Of a stretch of DNA of 12,214 nucleotides, positions 1 to 6,172 are shown piece after piece; position 1 is the stretch's first letter, and every line of letters begins with the position of its first letter. The stretch lies in NCBI GenBank assembly GCA_029858165.1, contig JAOUFO010000025.1, positions 1 through 12,214 on the forward strand. The letters run 5' to 3'. The notes under the pieces are model-generated. The model saw only the letters and a list, made by a program, of their open reading frames with translations. It was not told the origin of the DNA and ran no database searches. Source of the DNA: Deltaproteobacteria bacterium (GTDB lineage Bacteria > SAR324 > JACQKK01). A program made the translations under genes and the position numbers.

Positions 1-195
1 TTGGGCTGAAACAAACTGGGTTTTGGTTGTGCGGTTTGGCGGTTTGCTGATTCAAAAGCAAGTGTAGAGGTTTGCCCCTCTCCCCCAGGAGAGGGGCGGC
101 CCACCGCAGGCGGGCGGGATGAGGCCGCTTTTCTTTATTGGGGGTCCTGTCCAGCAATCAGCACCAGCCCCTGCTTGTCGGCTGCGCCTCCATGC
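1..195. repeat. Long direct repeat, copy 1 (period 281 bp)
   Basis: This block matches 282-476 with no gap and about five substitutions by eye (for example c/a at position 12), roughly 97% identity. It contains a perfect 10-bp hairpin (74-83 with 88-97, loop ccca), a GC-rich stretch ending in atgaggcc, and the left arm gcaatcagc (154-162) of the hairpin repeat family. After position 195 the copies diverge, so here the hairpin unit lacks its matching right arm. The open frames in this area are repeat sequence without ribosome binding sites or recognisable products; I see no gene in 1-511. Confidence 0.9.
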
Positions 196-208
196 TGGTA
201 GGGCACTG

Positions 209-262
209 CGGGCCTCACCCCGGCGCATGTTATGCGCCACCCCCTCTCCTGGGGGCGAGGGG
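209..262. repeat. REP-like GC-rich hairpin element
   Basis: Two hairpins stand side by side: ggcgcat/atgcgcc (222-228 with 232-238, loop gtt) and cccctc/gagggg (241-246 with 257-262). The leading block ggcctcaccccggcgcat recurs with a 2-nt length change at 9684-9703 between cysN and the histidine kinase. Its reverse complement start (atgaggcc) appears in the flanking direct repeats. This looks like a dispersed palindromic intergenic repeat, in REP style; the family name is unknown to me. Confidence 0.6.
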
Positions 263-281
263 GAAGGGTGTGCCTGGATGT

Positions 282-476
282 TTGGGCTGAAAAAAACTGG
301 GTTTTGGTTGTGCGGTTTGGCAGTTTGCTGATTCAAAAGCAAGTGTAGAGGTTTGCCCCTCTCCCCCAGGAGAGGGGCGGCCCGCCGCAGGCGGGCGGGG
401 TGAGGCCGCTTTTCTTTATTGGGGGTCCTGTCCAGCAATCAGCACCAGCCCCTGCTTGTCGGCTGCACCTCCATGC
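282..476. repeat. Long direct repeat, copy 2
   Basis: Second copy of the 1-195 block. The perfect 10-bp hairpin recurs at 355-364 with 369-378. Unlike copy 1, its hairpin-family unit is complete, because the right arm lies just beyond the duplication at 489-497. The high identity suggests a fairly recent tandem duplication of a 281-bp segment or ongoing homogenisation. Confidence 0.9.
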
Positions 477-497
477 GGCGTTAGCCGGGCTGATTGC
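427..497. repeat. Hairpin repeat unit with covarying stem (left edge)
   Basis: The conserved lead tcctgtccagca is followed by the arm gcaatcagc (435-443), an interior of about 45 nt, and the exactly complementary arm gctgattgc (489-497), then ctttcttt. The same lead, arm pattern and T-rich tail recur at the right edge of the window with different but still complementary arm bases. It lies just downstream of the outer-membrane protein gene, which ends at 512 on the minus strand. Confidence 0.75.
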
Positions 498-511
498 CTT
501 TCTTTGTGGGT

Positions 512-1132
512 TTAAAATCGCCAGCCCACATTGGCGCCCACACTGCTGACTTCCAAACCATCACCATATTTGGCGGGGAAATCGGTGTTCAATCCCACAG
601 TCAACCCGCCTCCTTCCCAGCCCAGATTCAGACCGATATGGACTGCCGATTCGTTGATCTTTGCCGAAGGGATGGATATTGTGCCCGGTCCGGTGGGTGC
701 CGTCACCTGTTTGGCATTTAACGTCATTTGGGCGCTGGTCAGGCTCAAGCCGACATAGGCTCCCATATCCGCCATGTACCGGAAATCCAACCCGACCCCG
801 GTGTTGTTGAAATCATTGGCTTTCAGCTTGTTGTCATAGAGTTCCAGTTCAGCGGTGCCGGCCAAAATATAGGCAAATGGCATCATTTTCCAATTCGGGC
901 TGTCAAACTGCAATTGATAGGAAACCCCTCCGCCGGTCCCGGTCCCCGAAAACTTGCTGCTGGGGCCGTCAAATTTTCCGGTATAGGATTTGGTCATGGC
1001 AAACACCCCCAGGCCGTTGTGGTCAACCTCCTGGGCTTGGGCAGTCTGGCCGGATAGGCCTGTTCCCAGGGCCAAAACGGTGGTGGCCCCAATGAACATG
1101 CGTTGAATCAGTTGAGTCCTGGATAAATTCAT
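512..1132 (-). CDS. Outer-membrane beta-barrel protein with signal peptide
   Basis: A 206-residue protein. Residues 1-33 look like a Sec signal peptide: a basic start, a hydrophobic core and a likely cleavage after AQA before QEVDH. The mature part is rich in Gly, Ser, Thr and alternating hydrophobic residues, as in transmembrane beta-strands, and ends in VGWRF. A C-terminal aromatic residue is the usual signal for outer-membrane barrel assembly. Its size fits a small OmpW- or OmpX-like eight-stranded barrel, but I recognise no specific family. The start is supported by AGGAG at 1138-1142, five bases upstream. Ligand or pore function cannot be read from the sequence. It follows the small membrane-protein gene on the same strand but is separated from it by a terminator-like hairpin, so it probably has its own promoter. 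Confidence 0.8.
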   Translation of the reverse strand: MNLSRTQLIQRMFIGATTVLALGTGLSGQTAQAQEVDHNGLGVFAMTKSYTGKFDGPSSKFSGTGTGGGVSYQLQFDSPNWKMMPFAYILAGTAELELYDNKLKANDFNNTGVGLDFRYMADMGAYVGLSLTSAQMTLNAKQVTAPTGPGTISIPSAKINESAVHIGLNLGWEGGGLTVGLNTDFPAKYGDGLEVSSVGANVGWRF

Positions 1133-1180
1133 AAAAACTCCTTTTATGAATTAAAATTTCGTTTAACCAGATCCATAGGA

Positions 1181-1221
1181 AAAATAAAAAAAAGCCATAA
1201 CGGGATTGTAAACGGCTTTTT
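1181..1221 (-). terminator. Probable intrinsic terminator of the DUF3185-type gene
   Basis: On the minus strand the arm aaaaagcc (complement of 1214-1221) pairs with ggcttttt (complement of 1189-1196), with a 17-nt loop. It is followed by a long T tract (complement of 1181-1193). The position, about 75 nt past the stop codon of the upstream minus-strand gene and before the outer-membrane protein gene, fits termination between them. The stem has only three G-C pairs, so it is weak. Confidence 0.5.
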
Positions 1222-1295
1222 ATGACCCTACTGCCTTGTCGCGTTTACAGTCAATAAAAATTCTTGTTTTGGGTTGGGGGTTCCCAAAAGGCCGG

Positions 1296-1490
1296 TTATT
1301 TTTTCACCAGAAAGCCGCCGGTCAAAATCAAAGCCAATGCGCCGCCGGCGTATATCAGCACTTCCTTTTTGGGGGTGTTGTTGAAGGCACTGTGCAAAGA
1401 GGAGCCGAAGGAATTGTATTCCTGCCAGGCCAAATACCCCAGCACCGCTCCCGCCGCCACCAGCGCCAGTCCGATCATCCGGTTGTTCAT
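1296..1490 (-). CDS. Small DUF3185-type membrane protein
   Basis: A 64-residue protein with two hydrophobic segments, at about residues 5-20 (IGLALVAAGAVLGYLAW) and 45-60 (VLIYAGGALALILTGGF). A polar linker between them contains NSFGSSLHSAFNNTPKK. This layout, with an N-terminal helix, a short soluble stretch with S/A-F-x-x-P-like residues and a second helix, resembles the DUF3185 family of small inner-membrane proteins of unknown function. The start at 1490 is chosen because AAGGAG (complement of 1495-1500) lies just upstream; longer in-frame extensions have no such site. It is transcribed divergently from the sulfate operon. No function can be assigned. Confidence 0.72.
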   Translation of the reverse strand: MNNRMIGLALVAAGAVLGYLAWQEYNSFGSSLHSAFNNTPKKEVLIYAGGALALILTGGFLVKK

Positions 1491-1658
1491 GTGTTCTCCT
1501 TGGTGATTGATTTCTTTTTCCCGTTGAAGCGACCTCTCCCCCCTGTTCCCCCATAACTGCCACCTTTCTGCCATGGGGCGCAAGCTTTCCGGTTCAATCT
1601 CCCGGCGTTTTTCGGTGCAACCCCCCAAACCCTCTTCCAAAGGGCACTGTCACAGAGG

Positions 1659-1672
1659 TCTGGTATACCAGA
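1659..1672. promoter_or_regulatory. Perfect 14-bp palindrome, candidate operator
   Basis: The sequence tctggtataccaga is a perfect palindrome with the core TGGTATACCA. It lies about 30 bp upstream of the -35 box of the cysH promoter and 170 bp upstream of the divergent DUF3185-type gene. Cores of the form TGGT-N-ACCA are known operators of GntR/FCD-type regulators, so a regulator of that kind is one inference. No regulator gene lies in the window. Confidence 0.5.
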
Positions 1673-1701
1673 GTACTGAACATGTAAGTATTTGAAAAAA
1701 C

Positions 1702-1731
1702 TTGACAAAAAGAATTATCAGAGTGTATCGT
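1702..1731 (+). promoter_or_regulatory. Sigma-70-like promoter of the sulfate assimilation operon
   Basis: A perfect TTGACA (1702-1707) is followed by 18 bp and TATCGT (1726-1731), which matches TATAAT at four of six positions. The surroundings are AT-rich compared with the coding DNA. Transcription from here would start near 1738 and leave a leader of about 110 nt before cysH. Confidence 0.5.
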
Positions 1732-1737
1732 GTATCT

Positions 1738-1847
1738 CAGATGGCGGGTCCGGTGTGTGACACCTCTTGGATTTCAAGGGGCTTTCTTTCTCCCGGAGCC
1801 GCAAAAGCAAAAACCCCATTCAAACCCAAAAAAAAACGGCCTGATCC
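1738..1847 (+). other. Untranslated leader of cysH with small hairpins
   Basis: The stretch contains ggtgt-gtg-acacc (1752-1764) and a weak cttg/caag hairpin nearby. Further on, a ggggcttt block could pair with a later aaagc and cccc. It ends in an A-rich run with no clear ribosome binding site before the cysH ATG. I match it to no known riboswitch class. It may simply be a leader, or it may control translation of cysH. Confidence 0.3.
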
Positions 1848-2519
1848 ATGAACCTGCACCTGGAAACAGAACAAAACAAACTGGCGGGTATGGATGCCGC
1901 CGACCGCATCCGCTGGGCGGTGAAAACCTTTCCCGGCGGTGTTGCGGCCACCAGTTCCTTTGGAGCGGAAAGTGCGGTGCTGTTGCATCTTATCCGGCAG
2001 GCCGCCCCGGATGTGCCGGTGCTGTTTATCAACACCGGGTATTTGTTCCCGGAAACCCTGGCGTTTAAAAACCGGCTGGCCGGTTTGCTGGGGCTGGGTG
2101 TGCGGGAGGCGGCCCCTTTGCCCGGCTCCCCGGTGTTCAGCGGGGAGGCGTTGTACAAAACCGACCCGGACCGCTGTTGCGCCATCCACAAGGTGGATCC
2201 TTTGAGGCGGGCTTTGGAAGGCTGGAAGGTGTGGATCACCGGGGTGCGGGCGGACCAGACCGAAACCCGCGCCCGCATGGGTTTGCTGGAAGAACGGTCA
2301 GTGGGGGTGTACAAGCTGAACCCCATCCTGGATTGGAACCAGGAGCAGGTGAACCGCTATCTGGGGGACCACAACCTGCCTTTGCATCCGCTGACCGCCC
2401 TTGGATACACCAGCCTGGGCTGTCAGCCCTGCACCGCCCCTCCCCGGCCGGGAGAGGATGGCCGCAGCGGGCGCTGGGCCGGGCTGGAAAAAAAAGAATG
2501 CGGTATCCACCTGATGTGA
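1848..2519 (+). CDS. cysH: CysH, thioredoxin-dependent APS reductase (4Fe-4S type)
   Basis: Reduces adenylyl sulfate to sulfite and AMP in the cytoplasm. The 223-residue protein has the CysH nucleotide-binding loop SSFGAES (36-42), then INTGYLFPET (61-70). The pair C110-C111 and C192-x2-C195 are the four ligands of the [4Fe-4S] cluster found in APS-using reductases. The catalytic cysteine C218 sits in the C-terminal KKECGIH motif. PAPS-specific enzymes such as E. coli CysH lack the cluster cysteines, so APS is the expected substrate. The ATG at 1848 has no clear ribosome binding site. An in-frame ATG at 1890 after a GGCGGG run is possible but would shorten the N-terminus. First gene of the operon; a 142-bp mobile element lies in the gap behind it. 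Confidence 0.95.
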   Translation: MNLHLETEQNKLAGMDAADRIRWAVKTFPGGVAATSSFGAESAVLLHLIRQAAPDVPVLFINTGYLFPETLAFKNRLAGLLGLGVREAAPLPGSPVFSGEALYKTDPDRCCAIHKVDPLRRALEGWKVWITGVRADQTETRARMGLLEERSVGVYKLNPILDWNQEQVNRYLGDHNLPLHPLTALGYTSLGCQPCTAPPRPGEDGRSGRWAGLEKKECGIHLM

Positions 2520-2617
2520 CCGGGGGGGAAGGGGTGAATCCCGGCTGTTGGAATTCGGACCTGGAGTTTTTGCCAATGGAATCTCTGCCGATAGAACACA
2601 GCCGGGAATCAAACAAT

Positions 2618-2759
2618 GAGACCTCTGCATAACTGCCAAAAGCTCCCGTTTTGATAAAAAAGCGGGGGTTTGGGGGCCGCAGGCCTCCAATCAGTTCAAC
2701 CCCCTTCCCTTTGGGAAGGGGGCAGGGGGATGGGAAAAAACGAGTTGTGCAGAGGCCTC
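2618..2759. mobile_element. MITE-like element with 17-bp inverted ends and 5-bp target duplication
   Basis: The left end gagacctctgcataact (2618-2634) and the right end agttgtgcagaggcctc (2743-2759) are inverted repeats matching at 15 of 17 positions. Immediately outside, acaat stands on both sides (2613-2617 and 2760-2764), a perfect 5-bp target-site duplication. The 142-bp interior has no coding potential. It contains a perfect hairpin ccccttccc-ttt-gggaagggg at about 2701-2721. This is the structure of a non-autonomous transposable element; the transposase family that moves it is not identifiable here. It sits between cysH and the DUF2061 gene on the operon transcript. Confidence 0.85.
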
Positions 2760-2788
2760 ACAATTATAAACACAAGGATTCAAACACC

Positions 2789-3082
2789 ATGGAAACCCAT
2801 CAAAGGACCCTGTTGAAATCAGTCAGCTGGCGGGTGGTGGCCACTCTGGTCACCATGATCACCGCTTTGGCACTTACCGGACGGCTGGATTTTGCCCTGG
2901 GCATCGGGTCCGTGGACGCGGTGGCCAAACTGGGCCTGTATTATCTGCATGAGCGGGCCTGGGCCAGGGTGGCTTTTGGCCTGGCCCCGCCCTTGGGCGG
3001 AAATCCACCGGTTTCGGTGTACCTGCCGGTCATAAAAGAACCGGGGGTGGAAGAGGTTCTTCTTTCCCGCTCCGATGTGTGA
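2789..3082 (+). CDS. DUF2061 family membrane protein
   Basis: A 97-residue protein with the DUF2061 signature: a basic start and LKSVSWRVVATLVTM (residues 9-23), a hydrophobic segment to about residue 31, then a second segment (FALGIGSVDAVAKLGLYY) and the family's LYYLHERAWARV motif near residues 50-61. Two short membrane segments are likely. The family is uncharacterised, and its members are often found near or fused to sulfate-assimilation proteins; this is recalled knowledge. The start at 2789 follows AAGGA (2774-2778). A longer in-frame reading from 2651 would begin inside the mobile element and is rejected. The roughly 35-residue tail (GLAPPLGGNPPVSVYL and onward) is proline-rich and less typical. 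A role in sulfate or sulfite handling is inferred from context only. Confidence 0.88.
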   Translation: METHQRTLLKSVSWRVVATLVTMITALALTGRLDFALGIGSVDAVAKLGLYYLHERAWARVAFGLAPPLGGNPPVSVYLPVIKEPGVEEVLLSRSDV

Positions 3083-3123
3083 ACCGGGGGATTTTTTGTG
3101 AACGAATGAACGGAGAGGGGCAT

Positions 3124-3795
3124 ATGAACGAACACGAATCTTTCGCCGGATTGTATCCGGTGTTTTTAAAGCTGACCGGGCGAACCGTGTTGATTGCGGG
3201 CGGTGGAAATCTGGCCCTGCAAAAACTGGAAACCCTGGCCCCCACCGGTGCGGATGTGCTGGCGGTGGCCCCCGGGTTTCTGCCGGGGTTTGATTTCTGG
3301 CGGGGGACCGGGCGGCTGACCCTGGTGCGGGGGATGTATTCTCCCGAACTGCTCAAGGGGGTGGCCCTGGTGTTTGCCGCCACGGATGATCCGGCCTTGA
3401 ACAAACGGATCACCCTTCAGGCCCAAGCCGCCGGATTGTGGGCCAACGCGGTGGATCAACCGGAAGAATGCCGGTTTTACACTCCATCGGTGATCCGCCG
3501 GGGGCCGTTTATGGTAGCCGTATCCAGCGAAGGGGGGTTTCCGGGGCTGGTCAAGGCTTTGCGTCAGGTCCTGGAAGGGTTGCTGCCGGGCCATGATGAA
3601 GGGGCCATCCGGGATTTGTTCGGCCTGCGCCGGGCGGTGCTGGCCTCCGGCCTGGGGTTTGGCCCACGCAGCCGGGTGCTCAAACGGCTGGCGGAATCGT
3701 TTCGGCGGGAATATCTGGAGGTCTGGAACCCTCCATCCCCCCCCGAAGGGGAGGCTGGAACCCTTCCTCCAAAGGAGCAACCCCAACCCTTGTAG
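3124..3795 (+). CDS. Siroheme synthase domain: precorrin-2 dehydrogenase / sirohydrochlorin ferrochelatase
   Basis: Converts precorrin-2 to sirohydrochlorin with NAD+ and then inserts Fe2+ to give siroheme, the cofactor of the sulfite reductase encoded next. It corresponds to the N-terminal half of CysG, or to yeast Met8; the methyltransferase half is absent. In the 223-residue protein, VLIAGGGNLALQK (22-34) is the NAD-binding loop. ATDDPALN (86-93) follows, and NAVD with D111 aligns with the catalytic aspartate of CysG (D104 in Salmonella). MVAVSSEGG is at 130-138. The start at 3124 follows GGAGAGGGG (3112-3120); in-frame starts at 3079 (GTG) and 3106 are less well placed. The last 20 or so residues (PPSPPEGEAGTLPPKEQ) look like read-through into a GC-rich intergenic repeat. 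Confidence 0.93.
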   Translation: MNEHESFAGLYPVFLKLTGRTVLIAGGGNLALQKLETLAPTGADVLAVAPGFLPGFDFWRGTGRLTLVRGMYSPELLKGVALVFAATDDPALNKRITLQAQAAGLWANAVDQPEECRFYTPSVIRRGPFMVAVSSEGGFPGLVKALRQVLEGLLPGHDEGAIRDLFGLRRAVLASGLGFGPRSRVLKRLAESFRREYLEVWNPPSPPEGEAGTLPPKEQPQPL

Positions 3796-3873
3796 GTTTC
3801 TGTTGTTTTAAATAGGCAAAAAAATTCAGGCTTTGGCCGCTATTGTTCATGTTGATGACCAGGAGATTTGATC

Positions 3874-6060
3874 ATGTTGACCTCTTACACCATTCCAGAA
3901 AACTACCCGGAAGAACTGGCCTCTTTTTCCCAGGCTCTGGAGGATTTTAAAGAAAAAAGGCTGGACCCTGTGTTGTTTAAAGCCCACCGGGTGGGGTTTG
4001 GGGTTTACGAGCAACGGACCGACAACACCTTTATGGTCCGCATCCGCACGGCGGGGGGGGTGATCACACCCCGGCAGATGGCCGGAGTGGCCCGGCTTTC
4101 CCAGCAATACGGGGCACCCCATATCCATGTCACCACCCGGTTTGAGGTGCAACTGCATGATGTGGCCTTTGATCACATTTATCCGGTGGTTTCCGGCCTT
4201 ACCAAATTGGGGCTGTCCAGCCGGGGGGGCGGGGGAAACACCATCCGCAACATCACCGCTTCAGTCACCTCCGGGGTGGACCCGGATGAGGTGTTTGATG
4301 TGGCTCCTTATGCCATCGCACTGACCACCCGCATGATTGCCGAACCGGATTCCTATAATCTGCCGCGCAAAGTGAAAATCGCTTTTTCCAATTCAGAAAA
4401 AGATACCGCCTTCGCCACGTTGGCGGACCTGGGGTTTATCGCGGTGATTCAAGACGGCAAAAAAGGATTCCGGGTGTTTGTCGCCGGGGGGATGGGGGCC
4501 AAATCCAGGGTGGCCAAGCTGCTCCATGATTTTATCCCGGAAGACCGGGTTTACCATGCCACCCGGGCCATCAAACAGATGTTTGACAAGCACGGCAACC
4601 GCCGAAACAAGTTCCAAAACCGGCTGCGGTTTTTATGGGATCAACTGGGGGGGGAGTTGTTTCAACAATATTATCTGGAGGAACTGGAGGCGGTGGTGGC
4701 TCAAAACCCCCCACCCCTGGTCCTGCCGCCCTTGGAAAACACAGGGCGCGACCCTGGAACGGCCCCCCAGACGGCCCCCGGAGATGGATTTGACCGGTGG
4801 CGCACCCGGTATGTGTCCCCCCAAAAGCAGGAAGGGCTGGTTGCGGCGGTGGTTCCATTGGCCCTGGGGGATATATCCTCCCAGGATGCCCTGGCTTTGG
4901 CGGAATTTTTAGAGCTTTACGGGGAGAACACCCTGCGGTTTTCCAAAGAGCAGAACATTCACATCCGCAACATTCCCCAAACCCACCTGGGCAATTTGTT
5001 CAACGCCGTCCGCGGCCTTTCCACCCATTCGGACCGGCCGCCGGTGGTGGGTAACATGATCGCCTGCACCGGGGCCGCCACCTGCAAATTGGGCATCTGC
5101 CTTCCCCGGGGGCTGGCCTCCGCCATAGACCGGCGGTTGGCGGACAGCCCATTGGCCCTGGATGAGGTGAACGGATTCCGGCTGAACATATCCGGCTGTC
5201 CCAACTCCTGCGGTCAGCACAACGCGGCGGACCTGGGGTTTTTCGGCAAGGTCAGCCGGGTGGATGGCCGCATGATGCCCGCCTACAACATCATGGCGGG
5301 GGCGGTGATTGACGGCCAAGGGGCGCAACTGGCCCAAAAACTGGAGGAGGTGGCGGCCAAGGATGTGCCCGATTTCGTGCATGATGTGCTGGCCGACTGG
5401 TTGATCCGAAAATCGGCCCTGCCCACGTTTTCCGGCTACTTAAAAAACGGAGGACGGGAAACCATCCGGGAACTGGCTGCCCGTTACAACGGCAAACTGC
5501 TTTCTCTGGCCCAGAACCCGGCCTACTTTACCGACTGGGGGACCGACCAGCCGTTTTCGCTGGCGGAAAGAGGCATGGGGGAATGCTCGGCGGGGCTGTT
5601 TGATATGATTGATGTGGACAGCAAAACCCTGAAGGAGCAAATCCGGCTGTTGCGGGCGGGAGGCCCTGCGGATAGCGGCCCTGCGGATAGCGGCTCAGCA
5701 AATACCAGGGTTGCGGATGGTCTGGCCACCCTGAAAGGGGTTGTGGATGGCTTGACCACCCTTCAAGGTGTGGCGGCAGCCATGCGGGCCTCTGCCCGGA
5801 TGTTGTTGATTACCCGCGGGCTGGAGCCGGTGACGGACAAGGAAATCTACCGGCTGTTTCGGCAGCATTTCATTGAGGCGGGGCTGGTGCCCCAACATTT
5901 TGCCGGTCTGGTGGACCTGGCCGGAGAAGGCCGGTTTGAGGAGCTGATGCCCCAAAAAGAGGTTGTGGCGGACCTGGCCCAATGGATGTTGAACCTTTAC
6001 AAGGAGATGGACCAATCCTTAAGGTTTCCGGCGGAAAAACTGGCGGCCAACCACGCCTGA
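3874..6060 (+). CDS. Assimilatory nitrite/sulfite reductase, siroheme and 4Fe-4S protein
   Basis: Reduces sulfite to sulfide in six electron steps. The 728-residue protein has the two-fold NIR/SIR architecture: ferredoxin-like half-domains near residues 55-115 and 310-380, and siroheme-binding regions after each. The cluster and siroheme ligands are C398-x5-C404 (CTGAATC) and C442-x3-C446 (GCPNSCG). No flavoprotein gene accompanies it, so ferredoxin or a similar carrier is the likely donor (inference). Family members also reduce nitrite; the sulfate operon makes sulfite the likely substrate here. The ATG at 3874 is chosen because AGGAG (3861-3865) is eight bases away; a TTG at 3868 would be too close. 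Unusual are a repeat-built linker at residues 597-632 and a C-terminal extension of about 90 residues (MLLITRGLEPVTDKE and onward). Confidence 0.93.
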   Translation: MLTSYTIPENYPEELASFSQALEDFKEKRLDPVLFKAHRVGFGVYEQRTDNTFMVRIRTAGGVITPRQMAGVARLSQQYGAPHIHVTTRFEVQLHDVAFDHIYPVVSGLTKLGLSSRGGGGNTIRNITASVTSGVDPDEVFDVAPYAIALTTRMIAEPDSYNLPRKVKIAFSNSEKDTAFATLADLGFIAVIQDGKKGFRVFVAGGMGAKSRVAKLLHDFIPEDRVYHATRAIKQMFDKHGNRRNKFQNRLRFLWDQLGGELFQQYYLEELEAVVAQNPPPLVLPPLENTGRDPGTAPQTAPGDGFDRWRTRYVSPQKQEGLVAAVVPLALGDISSQDALALAEFLELYGENTLRFSKEQNIHIRNIPQTHLGNLFNAVRGLSTHSDRPPVVGNMIACTGAATCKLGICLPRGLASAIDRRLADSPLALDEVNGFRLNISGCPNSCGQHNAADLGFFGKVSRVDGRMMPAYNIMAGAVIDGQGAQLAQKLEEVAAKDVPDFVHDVLADWLIRKSALPTFSGYLKNGGRETIRELAARYNGKLLSLAQNPAYFTDWGTDQPFSLAERGMGECSAGLFDMIDVDSKTLKEQIRLLRAGGPADSGPADSGSANTRVADGLATLKGVVDGLTTLQGVAAAMRASARMLLITRGLEPVTDKEIYRLFRQHFIEAGLVPQHFAGLVDLAGEGRFEELMPQKEVVADLAQWMLNLYKEMDQSLRFPAEKLAANHA
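5662..5769 (+). repeat. Two in-frame minisatellites within the sulfite reductase gene
   Basis: A 15-bp unit ggccctgcggatagc occurs twice exactly (5662-5676, 5677-5691), followed by a diverged third copy (5692-5706). Together they encode GPADS, GPADS and GSANT. Then a 30-bp unit occurs twice with several changes (5710-5739, 5740-5769), encoding VADGLATLKG and VVDGLTTLQG, with a fading third copy VAAAM. All units are multiples of three, so the reading frame is kept. The segment joins the catalytic core to the C-terminal extension. Confidence 0.9.
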
Positions 6061-6095
6061 AAACAGGCCCTGGGGGGTCGCCGCACCATTGGGGA

Positions 6096-6153
6096 TGGGG
6101 GCGGCCCCCAAAGGGTTATTTATTCAAGGGATCACACCAGGGGGGCACCCCCC
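6096..6153 (+). repeat. Two G/C-run hairpins between the sulfite reductase and cysC
   Basis: TGGGGG-cgg-CCCCCA (6096-6110) and GGGGG-gcac-CCCCC (6141-6145 with 6148-6153, approximate) lie in the 112-bp gap ahead of cysC. They lack a following T tract, so they are not obvious terminators. They could act as transcript-stability or processing hairpins, or be remnants of intergenic repeats. Confidence 0.5.
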
Positions 6154-6172
6154 ATCCAGAACGGGAAAATTC

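Noticed and set aside
119..438. Open reading frames in the left repeat region
   Set aside because: They overlap on both strands in repeat DNA, lack ribosome binding sites and have compositions that follow the GC-rich hairpins.
1738..1847. SAM-type riboswitch in the cysH leader
   Set aside because: Hairpins exist, but I could not match the conserved cores of SAM-I, SAM-II or SAH riboswitches as I recall them.
2651..2788. Longer DUF2061 protein starting at 2651
   Set aside because: The extension would be encoded inside the mobile element, and the family start motif begins after the ATG at 2789.
6089..6172. Longer CysC starting at 6089
   Set aside because: The added residues come from the G/C-run hairpin gap and lie outside the usual CysC start.
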